In this document: one piece after another, positions 55,075 to 64,000 of the stretch
Layout: each line of letters opens with the position of its first letter
How positions within the stretch are numbered: the first letter of the stretch is position 1
NCBI RefSeq assembly: GCF_010093815.1
Contig: NW_022985552.1
Location: 868,001-932,000, forward strand
Direction: 5' to 3'
DNA: 64,000 nt
DNA from: Pseudovirgaria hyperparasitica
Taxonomy: Eukaryota; Ascomycota; Dothideomycetes; Acrospermales; Acrospermaceae
Notes under the pieces: generated by a model
What the model was told of the DNA's origin: nothing
Seen by the model: the letters and a program-made list of their open reading frames with translations, nothing else
The model's database searches: none
Translations under genes and position numbers: made by a program

Positions 55075-55263
55075 GGTCGGAGGAGTTTGGATGGTGATAT
55101 AGACCTGGAAATTGTGGGTACTATGGCCGTAGGGCTCTAGGTCTCGGTGTAAGTTTCCCAGATGTACATAACCATGTCGAACATTTTTCGCTTTGTATCG
55201 AGGTCTTAGTCTCTTTATTCGTGTCTAGATAGATCGTATGTGTTGCTGGGTGATATCCCATGA

Positions 55264-56954
55264 TCAAGTCGCACTCAGTGCAGGCCGGGGTTGCCTTGTG
55301 CTCACAGCGATTCTCTCAAGGACACCGTCATCAATGATAATACTACAGTCAAGTAGACGATCCGTCAAGTATTTGTCGAAACGCTTTGGGACATACGTCG
55401 CGGTCACGAGCATTGCCAGTGGCCAGCAAAGAAGGCTCGCGTTTGTCACTGTGACTGCTTCCTTGAAAGACGTAGGTGCTTTGGCCATGAGTGGCATGTC
55501 TGTGGCGACAGGCCGCGAGCCGATAAGACCGAGCATGTAGGGTACGCTAAGGCAGAGTTCTTCATAAAGGCGACTGATCCGGGAATTGATGGTCTTGACT
55601 AGATCATGTTGATCGAAGCCCTGGGATCGAGAGAGTGCAGAGAGCACTTTGATCATGATGTCGTTTGTGATGAGCCGTATGACGCGGTACCGATTCCACA
55701 TGCCTGCGTGACCGACTGTTGGGTATATATGGGCCATGTCGCCAAAGATGCGGTCTTTGGTCTCGGCCTGTCCATCGTGCTCTGTTGCATATGTGCTGTA
55801 CCAGTTCTCCATGGGCAGATCCAACGCCCACATGGCCAACGTATCTTCAAGAGCCTGAGCTTCACTCAGGAGAACGCGGATGCTGTCCATCTTTTCGCAG
55901 CTGTCCGACAAGGCAGGCTTGGTAGAGTCGAGATTCAACGCCAGGTTCTGGCTTCTGAGCTTTGCGGCAATGACAAGACAACGGTCAAATTCCAGGGCAA
56001 TGCCCTCTTCGCCAAATTGAGCCCCATCTCGCAATAACATTGGAACGGGCATGCTTCTGAGAAGCAGTGTCCGCAGGAGTTGTCGACGCACAAGCTTGTC
56101 AATCTGGAGGCTGACGCTCGTACGATCACTGTGCTGCCGTCGCAGCTTCAGTAAAGAAATGGCACCGTCGTGATGGGCGAAGCTTCTACTGGCTAATCTG
56201 CGAATATTGTCTTCAAGCAGTGCTTGCTTCCTGTCCATCATACAGTTCTCGTAGAAGGACAACAACATGGCGGAGAGTACTACATCATCATTCGTGGCGT
56301 CCTGCGGACTTCGGAGCGCGGTATTGGTCCTGGCCAACGCCTCCGCGTAGAATGCCATGCCGGCAGATAGAGCAGCTTGATTCTGGCGAGCTCTTCCAAA
56401 TATAGCATGGGCAACAGCAGATACTGCTCGTTCCAGTATCGAAACATTCGACGAGAGTATCCACCCAGCGAACGCAAACCGCATATGACCTTGTACCATT
56501 TCAGGCATGCCATGAGGAGTCTCGTGATGCCGCGAAAAGTAGGCGATGGCTTGATCTTCTAGAGGTACATTCAACGCCGGTAGGATCGAATAGTTGTCAA
56601 GATCCATGACAACAGAGTCGACGGGCGTCGTAGAAGAGGTCTCGAAGATCACCAGATCCTTTCCTAAATTTGGCTGCTCGACTTGCTGTTCTACTTGCTT
56701 CTCTACAATGGAACTGCCTTTGACGTTAGGTCCACGAGGCCGCTTCCGCCGCCCGACAGCGTATTCATTTTCATTCAAGAACAGAAAGCTGTTCTGTACA
56801 CCGTCACACTTGACTTTGGCCTTTTGACATCGATTGCATATTGGCTGAGCGCCGTCGCACTGGGTCATGAGTTTAGTATAGAGACATCCCCATATATCAA
56901 ACAACTTACCTTCACCCGACGTTTACGACAAGTCCCACAGCCACGGGACGCCAT
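55264..56954 (-). CDS. Zn2Cys6 transcription factor
   Basis: The model has two exons (56954-56910, 56859-55264) and 546 residues. Exon 1 codes for only 15 residues, and the intron (GTAAGT, CCAG) splits the zinc cluster in phase 0. The spliced N terminus has C6, C9, C16, C23, C26 and C33, the exact CX2CX6CX6CX2CX6C spacing of GAL4-type domains. A basic linker (GRRKRPRGP) follows. The C-terminal 440 residues are helical, as in fungal-specific regulator middle regions (Fungal_trans_2-like), with no clear sub-family. It is a DNA-binding regulator of unknown targets. The next gene, an aldo-keto reductase, lies 325 bases upstream on the same strand. That is a possible target by proximity only. Confidence 0.93.
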
Positions 56955-57278
56955 GACATTGTGATTCCGATGCAGTGGAGTGGCTAAGGCACGAGACGGG
57001 AATGTTGTGAGTGGTGGATGGGTTGGATCGTCATGACAAGCCTCAATGCTTAAGCATGGTTGCCTGGTCCGAGCTTTGGAGCTTACTATCGGGTACACAG
57101 TAGTTCGTTAATTCTATACATTGCATCTATCTATGTCATCTTCTCCTCAAACATCATGGAATACCTCCGATAAGAAAACCGTCTACTACACGCTCGAGGC
57201 GACTCCTGGCATCCGGAAAAGTCCATATAACACCATCGCCATCAGGTTCCGGCAACCCCGGCGGTGGCAGCGACAGGC
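56955..57278. promoter_or_regulatory. promoter region of the Zn2Cys6 gene
   Basis: About 324 bases lie between the regulator start and the stop of the aldo-keto reductase on the same strand. No gene is seen; a palindromic CGG site was not obvious by eye. Confidence 0.5.
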
Positions 57279-58414
57279 TCAAGAGTGCCCAGCGATAGGC
57301 TTAGCAACATATGGCTCTTCGAGATATCTGACCTCGTCATCAGTCAGCTGCAGATTGCCTATGGCACAGGCCTCATCCATGCGGTCCTGCCTCGTACTAG
57401 ACAGTCCGACAATCGGGATTGTACCCTTTGCCTTGTGCCACGCAAGACCAACTTGACTCATCTTCCAGCCCTTCTTTTCCGCAACCTCCTGAACCCTCTT
57501 CACAATCTGCACATCTGCATCAGTCGCTCCACCACCCATCACCTTGTTCTGTGCGCTTCTGCCTGACTCTTCATCAAGCGGCTTCGCCAGCATACCGCCG
57601 GACAACGGGCTCCACGGCAGGATACCGACACCGGTCTCGTTGCAGAACTTGTTCATCTCGCGCTCTTCCTCTCGGTACAGGAGACTGTAGCGGTTCTGCA
57701 TGCTGATGAACTTGGTCCATCCGTTCTTCTCCGCAATGAACTGCATGCGTGCGAATTGATATGCCCACATGGAGCTGGCACCAATGTAGCGCACTTTGCC
57801 GAGCTGGACAAGATCGTGGAGCGCTTTCATGGTCTCTTCGGGCTGGACCGTGGGGTCGTATCTGTGGATCTGGAGCAGGTCGATGTACGTCGTACCGAGG
57901 CGTTTGAGGGATGCGTCAACGGCGTTGAAGATTGCGGTGCGAGAGAGACCGCCTTGGTTGGTGTAGTCTTTGCTTGCTTGTAGCTGTCCTTCGTACATCC
58001 AGTTGAAGATGTCCGGCGTCTCTGGGACAGTTCCCATGATCTTGCCCAGGATGGTCACTTTGGAGCGCGGAATATCGAACGTTTTGAGCGCTTTGCCGAC
58101 GACTGCTTCGTTCATACCGCTCGAGTAGACATTTGCCGTGTCCCACGTCGTCAGACCTGTGAAAAGTAAGCCACGTACTTTCGAGACCATTTGCTGATTT
58201 GTAACGTACCTCTGTCGTAAGCTGCCTTCAGGACCTGGAGGCCCTCTTCCTCATCCATCACCCAGTTTAGCCATTGTTTGCTGCCGATACCCATCGTTCC
58301 GAGGATGGGGCGAGAGACACGAAGCCCAGACTTGCCAACTTGGACATACTGGACTCGAGTTGCGTCCAGACTTTTCTGGAGTGAGTCCGGAACTGGTGGT
58401 GCATGGTGTGCCAT
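57279..58414 (-). CDS. aldo-keto reductase
   Basis: The model has two exons (58414-58210, 58156-57279) and 360 residues; the 53-base intron (GTACGT, TCACAG) is in phase 1 and restores YDRGLTTWDTANVY. The catalytic tetrad is in place: D74, Y79, K107 (in ILGKIMG) and H166 (in LLQIHRYD). The C-terminal core has GVGILPWSPLSGG and GLSSTRQDRMDEA for NADPH binding. It resembles fungal members of the AKR9/AKR11-like versicolorin B/aryl-alcohol dehydrogenase group; the substrate is not fixed. No secondary-metabolite genes are seen nearby. Confidence 0.93.
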
Positions 58415-60104
58415 TGCGTGTGTCTGTGAATGGTTTTCAGTTGTATGTGCGATTGGCCGAAGGCTTCAGTCGTTGATCAGGAGGTAGGTAACAAGAAGTC
58501 TCAAGATGAATGTTGTTTCCATTCAACCTGATGTCCTCTCATACTTTTATATCTCTCGTCGACACCTATGATGTCGACGGCTGCTCCTGCAACAGTCGAT
58601 CTCCTACTCATCAACCAAGCCACAAACACTACATACTGTGACACTTTTGCCCAACAAGGCATTACAATCGACGTGGTCCGAGCAAAGATGCTTAAGCAGG
58701 ACAGCCCGATCAGTACAATCCTCACTTCTCATTGGTCAGACTCAACCGACCGCTATGGACTTAACGAATACACCCAAAGCCCTCGCCGTCGCTAACCGCA
58801 TATGGCGAAACTCACGAACACCACGTGCATCCTAAATCCGTGCCACCAAATTCCCACTGCTGGGATATTCGCAATCGGTGTCCTTTGACAGTTGTAGAGC
58901 TGACCAATAGAAAGATCATTTGAGATTCCCATTGTTGCATATCTGTTTAAGCAGGTTATGATTGATAAGCACAATGCAGCCTTGGAGTGAAATATTATTG
59001 TTAGAACTTCGTGCGAGGGTGCGCGGACGAATGTTTTGGTCCACATTTCATTCTCTATGGTCCCAATTTCCTCATTCATCTCGTGTGCTTGTTGATATCG
59101 TGTCGCCCTGTAGCGATGGCGCTGCATACATCCCTCTGACTCACATCCAACCTTGCTCGTCTAGACTTTGTAGAGGCTGCTGACCAATGCTTAGGTAGGA
59201 TTGCTACTGTTTTACAAGGTGCAAGATGAGGACGTCCGAACGATAGGCAGGATCTTAATACGTTTGATGCGAAAGGCAGGATCTAATCGTAACGAAGAGG
59301 TAGCACATACAACCGACTATACAGCAAGGTAACAAGAACAGGCACACCCTGCAAAGAAATATCCACCTCGTCATAAAGCGCCGAGAGCTACGCACAACCT
59401 GTCCAGAAAACCCTAGCATTATGGTGAGAAGACACAATGACATCTGGAGTTGCGCAGTGAATTCACCAAGTGCGACTAGCATGAATCGACGCAAATACAT
59501 ACCCATCGAAGCGACATTTTTGCTATCCAAAAAGTGTAAAAAAAACCGTTCCGCAGAAATGCAAATTACGCGGGATGTTTATCCCACTAGGTGTAGGGCT
59601 GAATATTGTGTCATGCCGGAAGCAAGCAGATATCGAGGCGGTCCGGATATGCGCTTACCCCGGACACATCCCTGCCGGTGTGGATTAGTAGCTCAGGGCG
59701 GGTGTCACACAACATCATGGTGCGCTTGCGGACCTTGTGTAGACCTAGATTCAGCTAATTATGGATGGGCTACATCCATCTACAATGAATGACTAATTAG
59801 ACTAGAGACGTCGGAATCTTGAGAAGGAACAGAGAGATACAGAGCGCCCCGCGTGCCGGGTATCAAATAGCTTTTAGCAGCGCCGCTCCCGCGCTCCAAT
59901 GAGTGACTTGCGCTAACTTACGGCGTCATGAGCCAAGCCTAAGAGCTTCGAATCGATCGCGATGTGATGCGGCGGAAGCTGAGTTGTACGTATAATATGC
60001 CCGAGGTACTCTACTCTGTGCCTCAGGTCGATCTTTCTCCTCCTACCTTCTCCAGCTCCTGCACACCAGCATCTCGAAGCAATCCGTCTCTCGCCCGTCT
60101 AAGC
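58415..60104. other. intergenic region, no supported gene
   Basis: About 1.7 kb lie between the divergent aldo-keto reductase and MAPEG genes. Open frames at 58568-58795, 59421-59792 and on the minus strand have no family signal or splice continuity. No repeats of note. Confidence 0.5.
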
Positions 60105-60640
60105 ATGTCTCGCAACATCGGCCTCACCAGCTCCAGCCTCTTCCAACTCCTCCCAGTCACCGCAACATGGTCACTCCCGTTTACGCTCTATTCCCTCCTC
60201 CTCTCCGGCCGTGTGGTCAAGATCCGCGTCGACAATGAACAGTGAGACCTCCTCTACGCATCACCATGTCTCACTCATGCTAACAGCCGCACAGATGGTC
60301 GGGCGACCGCCTGCAATCCATCCCCATCTCGTCGTCCTCTGCGTCTCTGCAGTCTGACCCTCTGCACCAATGCATTTCGGCACACAGGAATTTCCTCGAG
60401 AACGTGCCGTACGCCCTCATTCTCGCCGGGCTAGCGGAGATTAATGGTGCCGACAAGAAGTATCCGAGCATGGCGATGGCAACGCTTTTTGCATTGAGGA
60501 TTGCGCATAGTGAGGCTGGCTTGTTGGGCAAGGACGCGATAGCGAACGGGAGACCGGTGGGGTATTTTGGCACGCAGGCTTGGTTGGCGGGAGTCGCTGC
60601 GTATTCAGCATACTTAGTACGTGGATACTGGGGGTATTAG
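60105..60640 (+). CDS. MAPEG-family membrane protein
   Basis: MAPEG proteins include microsomal glutathione transferases and leukotriene synthases. The model has two exons (60105-60241, 60295-60640) and 160 residues. The intron (GTGAGA donor, CTAAC branch, GCACAG acceptor) is in phase 2. The first helix is near residues 15-35 (TATWSLPFTLYSLLL), and the family motif HRNFLENVPYALILAGLAEINGA is present, followed by a helix with AMATLFALRIAH and a last helix with AGVAAYSAYL. Four membrane segments fit the family. The start ATG at 60105 is chosen because it opens a short N-terminal segment before helix 1. Activity is unknown. Confidence 0.9.
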
Positions 60641-60718
60641 ATGAATAACGGACGATAGGAGCATGGCGAGATGGAACAGCAACTGGTTGTGGCAATATTA
60701 TAGCCCTGAATCTGTTGC

Positions 60719-60744
60719 TTCACACACACACACACACACACACA
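60719..60744. repeat. CA microsatellite
   Basis: A CA run of about 26 bases lies between the convergent 3' ends of the MAPEG gene and the four-helix membrane protein. Confidence 0.9.
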
Positions 60745-60787
60745 CCCTTAGTGCACAACACTCGCACGACCAGCAGTCCCATGCTCT

Positions 60788-61276
60788 TTACAACCCCATG
60801 ATCGCCTTTTTCTCATAATGCCACCCGGCAGCCGTAATGGCCAGCACGACCGCACTCACGCCTGCCTGAGGGAAGAACCACTTCGACGCCGGCGGATCCA
60901 CGGCCGCAACCTCTGGATACACCCACGCCATGAGCTGCGTGACCCAGTACAACGAGCCGCACACGACCGCGAAGCGTAGCTGGTGCAGCCTCATTTCGCG
61001 ACTCAGAGCCAGCGCCTCTTCCTCGTGCCCCGCCGTGCTATCTCTACTTTTTGCTGCCTTCTTCACGGCCAGCAGTGGTGATGGTGATGCGTGGGTGTAG
61101 TAGAATGTGAGCAGCCCCAGGACTAGACCCATGGCCATGGTCTGGGCGTTGTGGAATTTGGCGTGTGGCAGCCAGAGCGGGTTGTAGATGTGTGTGGCGT
61201 TCCAGTCGGCGATGTAGCAGCCTGTGCTTGTTATGATTGCGGTGGTGGTGAGGAGGGCGCGGCCGAGGGTGGACAT
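60788..61276 (-). CDS. four-helix fungal membrane protein (DUF6640-like)
   Basis: The product is 162 residues in one exon. The N-terminal helix contains TTTAIITSTGCYIADWNATH, followed by HIYNPLWLPHAKFHNAQTM, a block I recall from a widespread fungal protein family of unknown role (possibly DUF6640). Four membrane segments are visible near residues 5-25, 48-62, 100-122 and 138-155. No enzyme motif is seen. The start at 61276 is the first ATG in frame. Confidence 0.75.
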   Translation of the reverse strand: MSTLGRALLTTTAIITSTGCYIADWNATHIYNPLWLPHAKFHNAQTMAMGLVLGLLTFYYTHASPSPLLAVKKAAKSRDSTAGHEEEALALSREMRLHQLRFAVVCGSLYWVTQLMAWVYPEVAAVDPPASKWFFPQAGVSAVVLAITAAGWHYEKKAIMGL

Positions 61277-61303
61277 TGTGGATGGGTACGGTGGAGGGTT
61301 GGT

Positions 61304-61343
<40 letters not shown>

Positions 61344-62486
61344 AGATGCGATATTATGGGATGGGATAGTTAGTTGAATGGTGTTTCGGACAGTTCGATT
61401 ATGGCCATATTACGGGCTCGGCGTTGGCAGACACGCGTCGGTGTTAAGGCGGCCGAGGGCTTGCAGAGTTCGGCATTATATCCGTGCGGAAGGCGGAAGC
61501 AGATTCGCAAATGCTTGATAACACTATATAATACCAGTAATACCAAATGATAATTACCAGTAATACTGTTGTACCAAGCGATACCTAAGAACGGCATTGG
61601 CTCTTCCCGCTCCCGTCTTCTCGGCTTTGGCTCGGCAGGGAGAGAGATGCTGCTACGTCATCCGGGTTTGGCCTGACTAAGTAGGTAACATCGTAACTTA
61701 CATACACGGCTAGGATGACAGTAAGCGGAAGAGGCTTTATTATATAACATAGACAAACACTGACCATAGCAGATGCGACGTTCAGACTTGAATGAGTTTC
61801 ATTATCAACAGTCTATCAATTGCAGACCGATTGTCTCAGCCTTAGGCAAGAATGTCGTCACATTTTAGAGTTCCCTAAAGCTTAGCCCTGCATGCAATAG
61901 CGCACAGAGCGAGATGGATTGGTTTATTGGGTCGAATCTTCCTTGGCCCACGCTTTAAGCACTTGGATAGACACGCACAGAGCCATGTTGTTCCTTGGTT
62001 GTTGTTTGTATTGTGCCAAAACACGAGAACAAAATGTTGGAAGAACAAGATTTGATTGCGGAGATAGGCTTTTATCTGCAGCTCATCCATGCATATATCT
62101 AATCATCCATGCTGCTTTCGTGCCATCCATGCTTCTCTCCCCCCCGGAAGAGCAGGCCGAATCTCTGGTGTCGCTGTATTAGCGCGGCGCCGCCCTGAAG
62201 CAGTCTCGAGCCAGCATGGATCTTTTCTCGTCACGGCCTCTGCCGCTCAGTAATTAACAGTAATCATTCAATAATCCCCATTCCTCAATAATCCGCTTTG
62301 TCTCACTCCAATATTCTTCACTCTTTCTATCGTGAAAAATCCATTCACTGGATTCGATGCGTTGATTGAACTCTGAGCTTACCAGCTCTTCGCCATTCCG
62401 TCATCGCTCCCTGATCTTTTGTTGTCTTACCGTCCGACGAGCCCTCTTTTCTTTGACCTGATCCTGCGTAAACGTCCCCAACAACC
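61277..62486. other. divergent promoter region, no supported gene
   Basis: A GA run (61306-61340) lies 30-64 bases before the start of the four-helix protein and reads as CT in its sense direction. The rest is A/T-rich; a duplicated ACCAGTAATA motif occurs near 61530-61565. No gene is seen. Confidence 0.55.
61306..61340. repeat. GA microsatellite (CT in gene sense)
   Basis: A GA run of about 35 bases lies immediately upstream of the four-helix membrane protein start. Confidence 0.9.
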
Positions 62487-64000
62487 ATGGCCGATGGGGA
62501 TCGCGTTCATCGTGTCATTGGTCCACATACAACCACGACAACGACCACGACCACCACCTCCATTCCTCTCAATAACAATAATACCAACTCTCGCGCTGTA
62601 AACCGGACCGGCAATTCACAAACAGACCTCTCAACCTCCACTTCTACCGAAGCATTTCCGTCTCTCACTCCACAACCTTCTGCCACTCCAGCTCCTCAAC
62701 CACTGCGCGATCCTCTTCCTGCACCTCGACATGCTCGTCGTCATCTGCTGCGACGCGCCCCGAGTATTGGCATTCGCAGACTTGACCAGCCTGCTGTAAA
62801 TATTCAGGACTATGCACAGCTTGATGGCGTCCAAGAGACCGATTATGGCAGGCGAAGAAGCAGCTCAGAGCCACAGAGGCCACAACACTTGACAATTCCA
62901 CAACCTGCGCTTGCAAGACAGCGGACTGTGGAGAATGGCCCTCGTATGCCTACGGTAGCAGAAGGTGCGTCCTTGGGACAGACGGACACGAATACGCAAT
63001 ACGCTGCAGTCAACCAAGGTGTCTCCGGAAATGGACCTAGTGTTACTATTGAGGATACAGATATAGGGAGGAGTAGATCCAATACGGCGGGGAATGGTGG
63101 CCGATCGTTCTTCGGATTCAGGCGCGGAGCTAAAAAGGAGAAGGCTGCCACGGACGAGGACGATCGTTACGAACACGACGTTGTCGACATGCTCGATGTC
63201 ATTGGTACGCAGAAAGTGATGCGGTAACCACATAGTACTAACAACTCGTAGATCCTGAAGTTTCGACCTTATCAACTCTCACAAATGTTCAGAACTCTCT
63301 CTTTGTACCTGATCTCGGACGTTTAGTCAACAGGCGACCCACGTATACACTTAGACGACGAGCAACAGCCGCAACAGATCCAGAAACAGACACTGATGAC
63401 GACCGAAAACCGGTCAGGCCGGACTACGCGGACACTCTTGGCCGCACTGTTTCACGTATCATGTATCCGAACGAGCAAGATCAGCAAGAAGATCAGACCA
63501 CTCTTGGACCAAACTTGACACGAACACACACGTCAGCATCAATATCTTCCCAACTCACCGACTCCCACTATGCCGTCTTACCACATGGTGTCGATCTTGA
63601 AGGATGGAGTCAAGATGACAAGGATCAGCTCAATGATCGCGTGAGGCACATGCTTCATTCCCGTAGATCAAAGTTCAAACGATCCATGAAAGGTTTTGGG
63701 CAATACGTCCGAAGACGTGAGTATGTACTCCACTGGTGTAGAGCTTTACTAATGCACATTGTAGCTTTGGGATTTCTGGTCACTTTGTACGCAACACTTA
63801 TTACTCTATTTGGTCTAGCGTGGGTTCTGTTCTTGATTGGCTGGATCTATGTTCCGGACAATCAAGTCTATGTTGTCCATATCATCGACAGCGTTCTTGT
63901 AGCTCTTTTTGCTATCATGGGAGATGGGCTGGCACCCTTCCGCGCCGTCGACACGTACCATATGATCTTCATCGCTCACTATCATCATCTGACCTGGAAA
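62487..64000 (+). CDS. DUF2985-type integral membrane protein, 5' part
   Basis: Three exons are in the window (62487-63204, 63252-63716, 63765-64000), and the gene runs off the right edge. The introns (GTACGC/GTAG and GTGAGT/GTAG) are in phase 1, with CTAAC or similar branch sites. The first 330 residues are disordered, with a threonine run after the start and many S/R/P. From exon 2 onward comes the DUF2985 core: GWSQDDKDQLNDRVRHMLHS, then, after the splice, LGFLVTLYATLITLFGLAWV (first membrane segment) and VHIIDSVLVALFAIMGDGLA. The function of DUF2985 is unknown; related fungal proteins are membrane proteins. The exon 3 start is well supported because the reading goes on open to the edge. 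Confidence 0.85.

Noticed and set aside
59421-59792. Open frame in the aldo-keto reductase to MAPEG interval
   Set aside because: No domain, no conserved motif and cysteine-rich chance composition.
55264-61276. Secondary-metabolite cluster suggested by regulator, reductase and membrane proteins
   Set aside because: No backbone synthase, transporter or tailoring enzyme set is present.

Overview
The window looks like ordinary nuclear chromosome from a filamentous ascomycete (Pezizomycotina). The evidence is gene content (MET10, a Q/N/Y-rich SUP35, a Zds1-family protein, a RanGTP-binding Yrb30 protein, a Zn2Cys6 regulator, a GPI-anchored Ser/Thr/Pro wall protein, a hybrid histidine kinase) and gene structure: short introns, mostly 45-90 bases, with GTNNGT-type donors and CTAAC or CTGAC branch points. 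A Dothideomycete is possible, but I cannot fix the class by eye. I recognised no tRNA, rRNA, CRISPR, retroelement or virus-derived element. All exon boundaries given here were worked out by hand from splice signals, reading phase and protein-family continuity.

Left third (0-22.7 kb): a two-exon zinc-finger/polyQ protein (-), a Zds1-family PP2A regulator (+), a small single-pass membrane protein (+), a 904-residue GPI-anchored wall protein with several repeat arrays (-), a 2H phosphoesterase (+), a poorly resolved small gene (+), sulfite reductase alpha subunit MET10 (-) and the RanGTP-binding protein Yrb30 (-, four exons).

Middle (22.7-41.3 kb): translation termination factor SUP35 (+, divergent from yrb30), a Saf4/CCDC130-type splicing factor (-), the ubiquitin-conjugating enzyme UBC8 (-), a SNF2/Rad5-Rad16-type ATPase with a large acidic insert (+), a nitrilase (+, four exons), a hybrid histidine kinase (+), a BSD-domain protein (-) and a five-exon short-chain dehydrogenase (+).

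Right third (41.3-64 kb): a gene-poor, microsatellite-rich stretch of about 4 kb, a six-exon STK32/YANK-type kinase with an N-myristoylation signal (-), a second short-chain dehydrogenase with a probable GC-AG intron (-), an uncharacterised F-box-like fungal protein (+), two adjacent foldback MITE-like elements, a doubtful small gene (-), a Zn2Cys6 regulator (-), an aldo-keto reductase (-), a MAPEG-family membrane protein (+), a four-helix membrane protein (-) and the 5' part of a DUF2985-type membrane protein (+) cut by the window edge.

The genes are mainly unrelated housekeeping or signalling loci. I see no convincing biosynthetic cluster or defence system. The points most worth a second look are the paired foldback elements at 52.87-53.33 kb, the GC-AG intron, the degenerate RING-like insert of the SNF2 ATPase, and pyrimidine microsatellites in the leaders of several genes.
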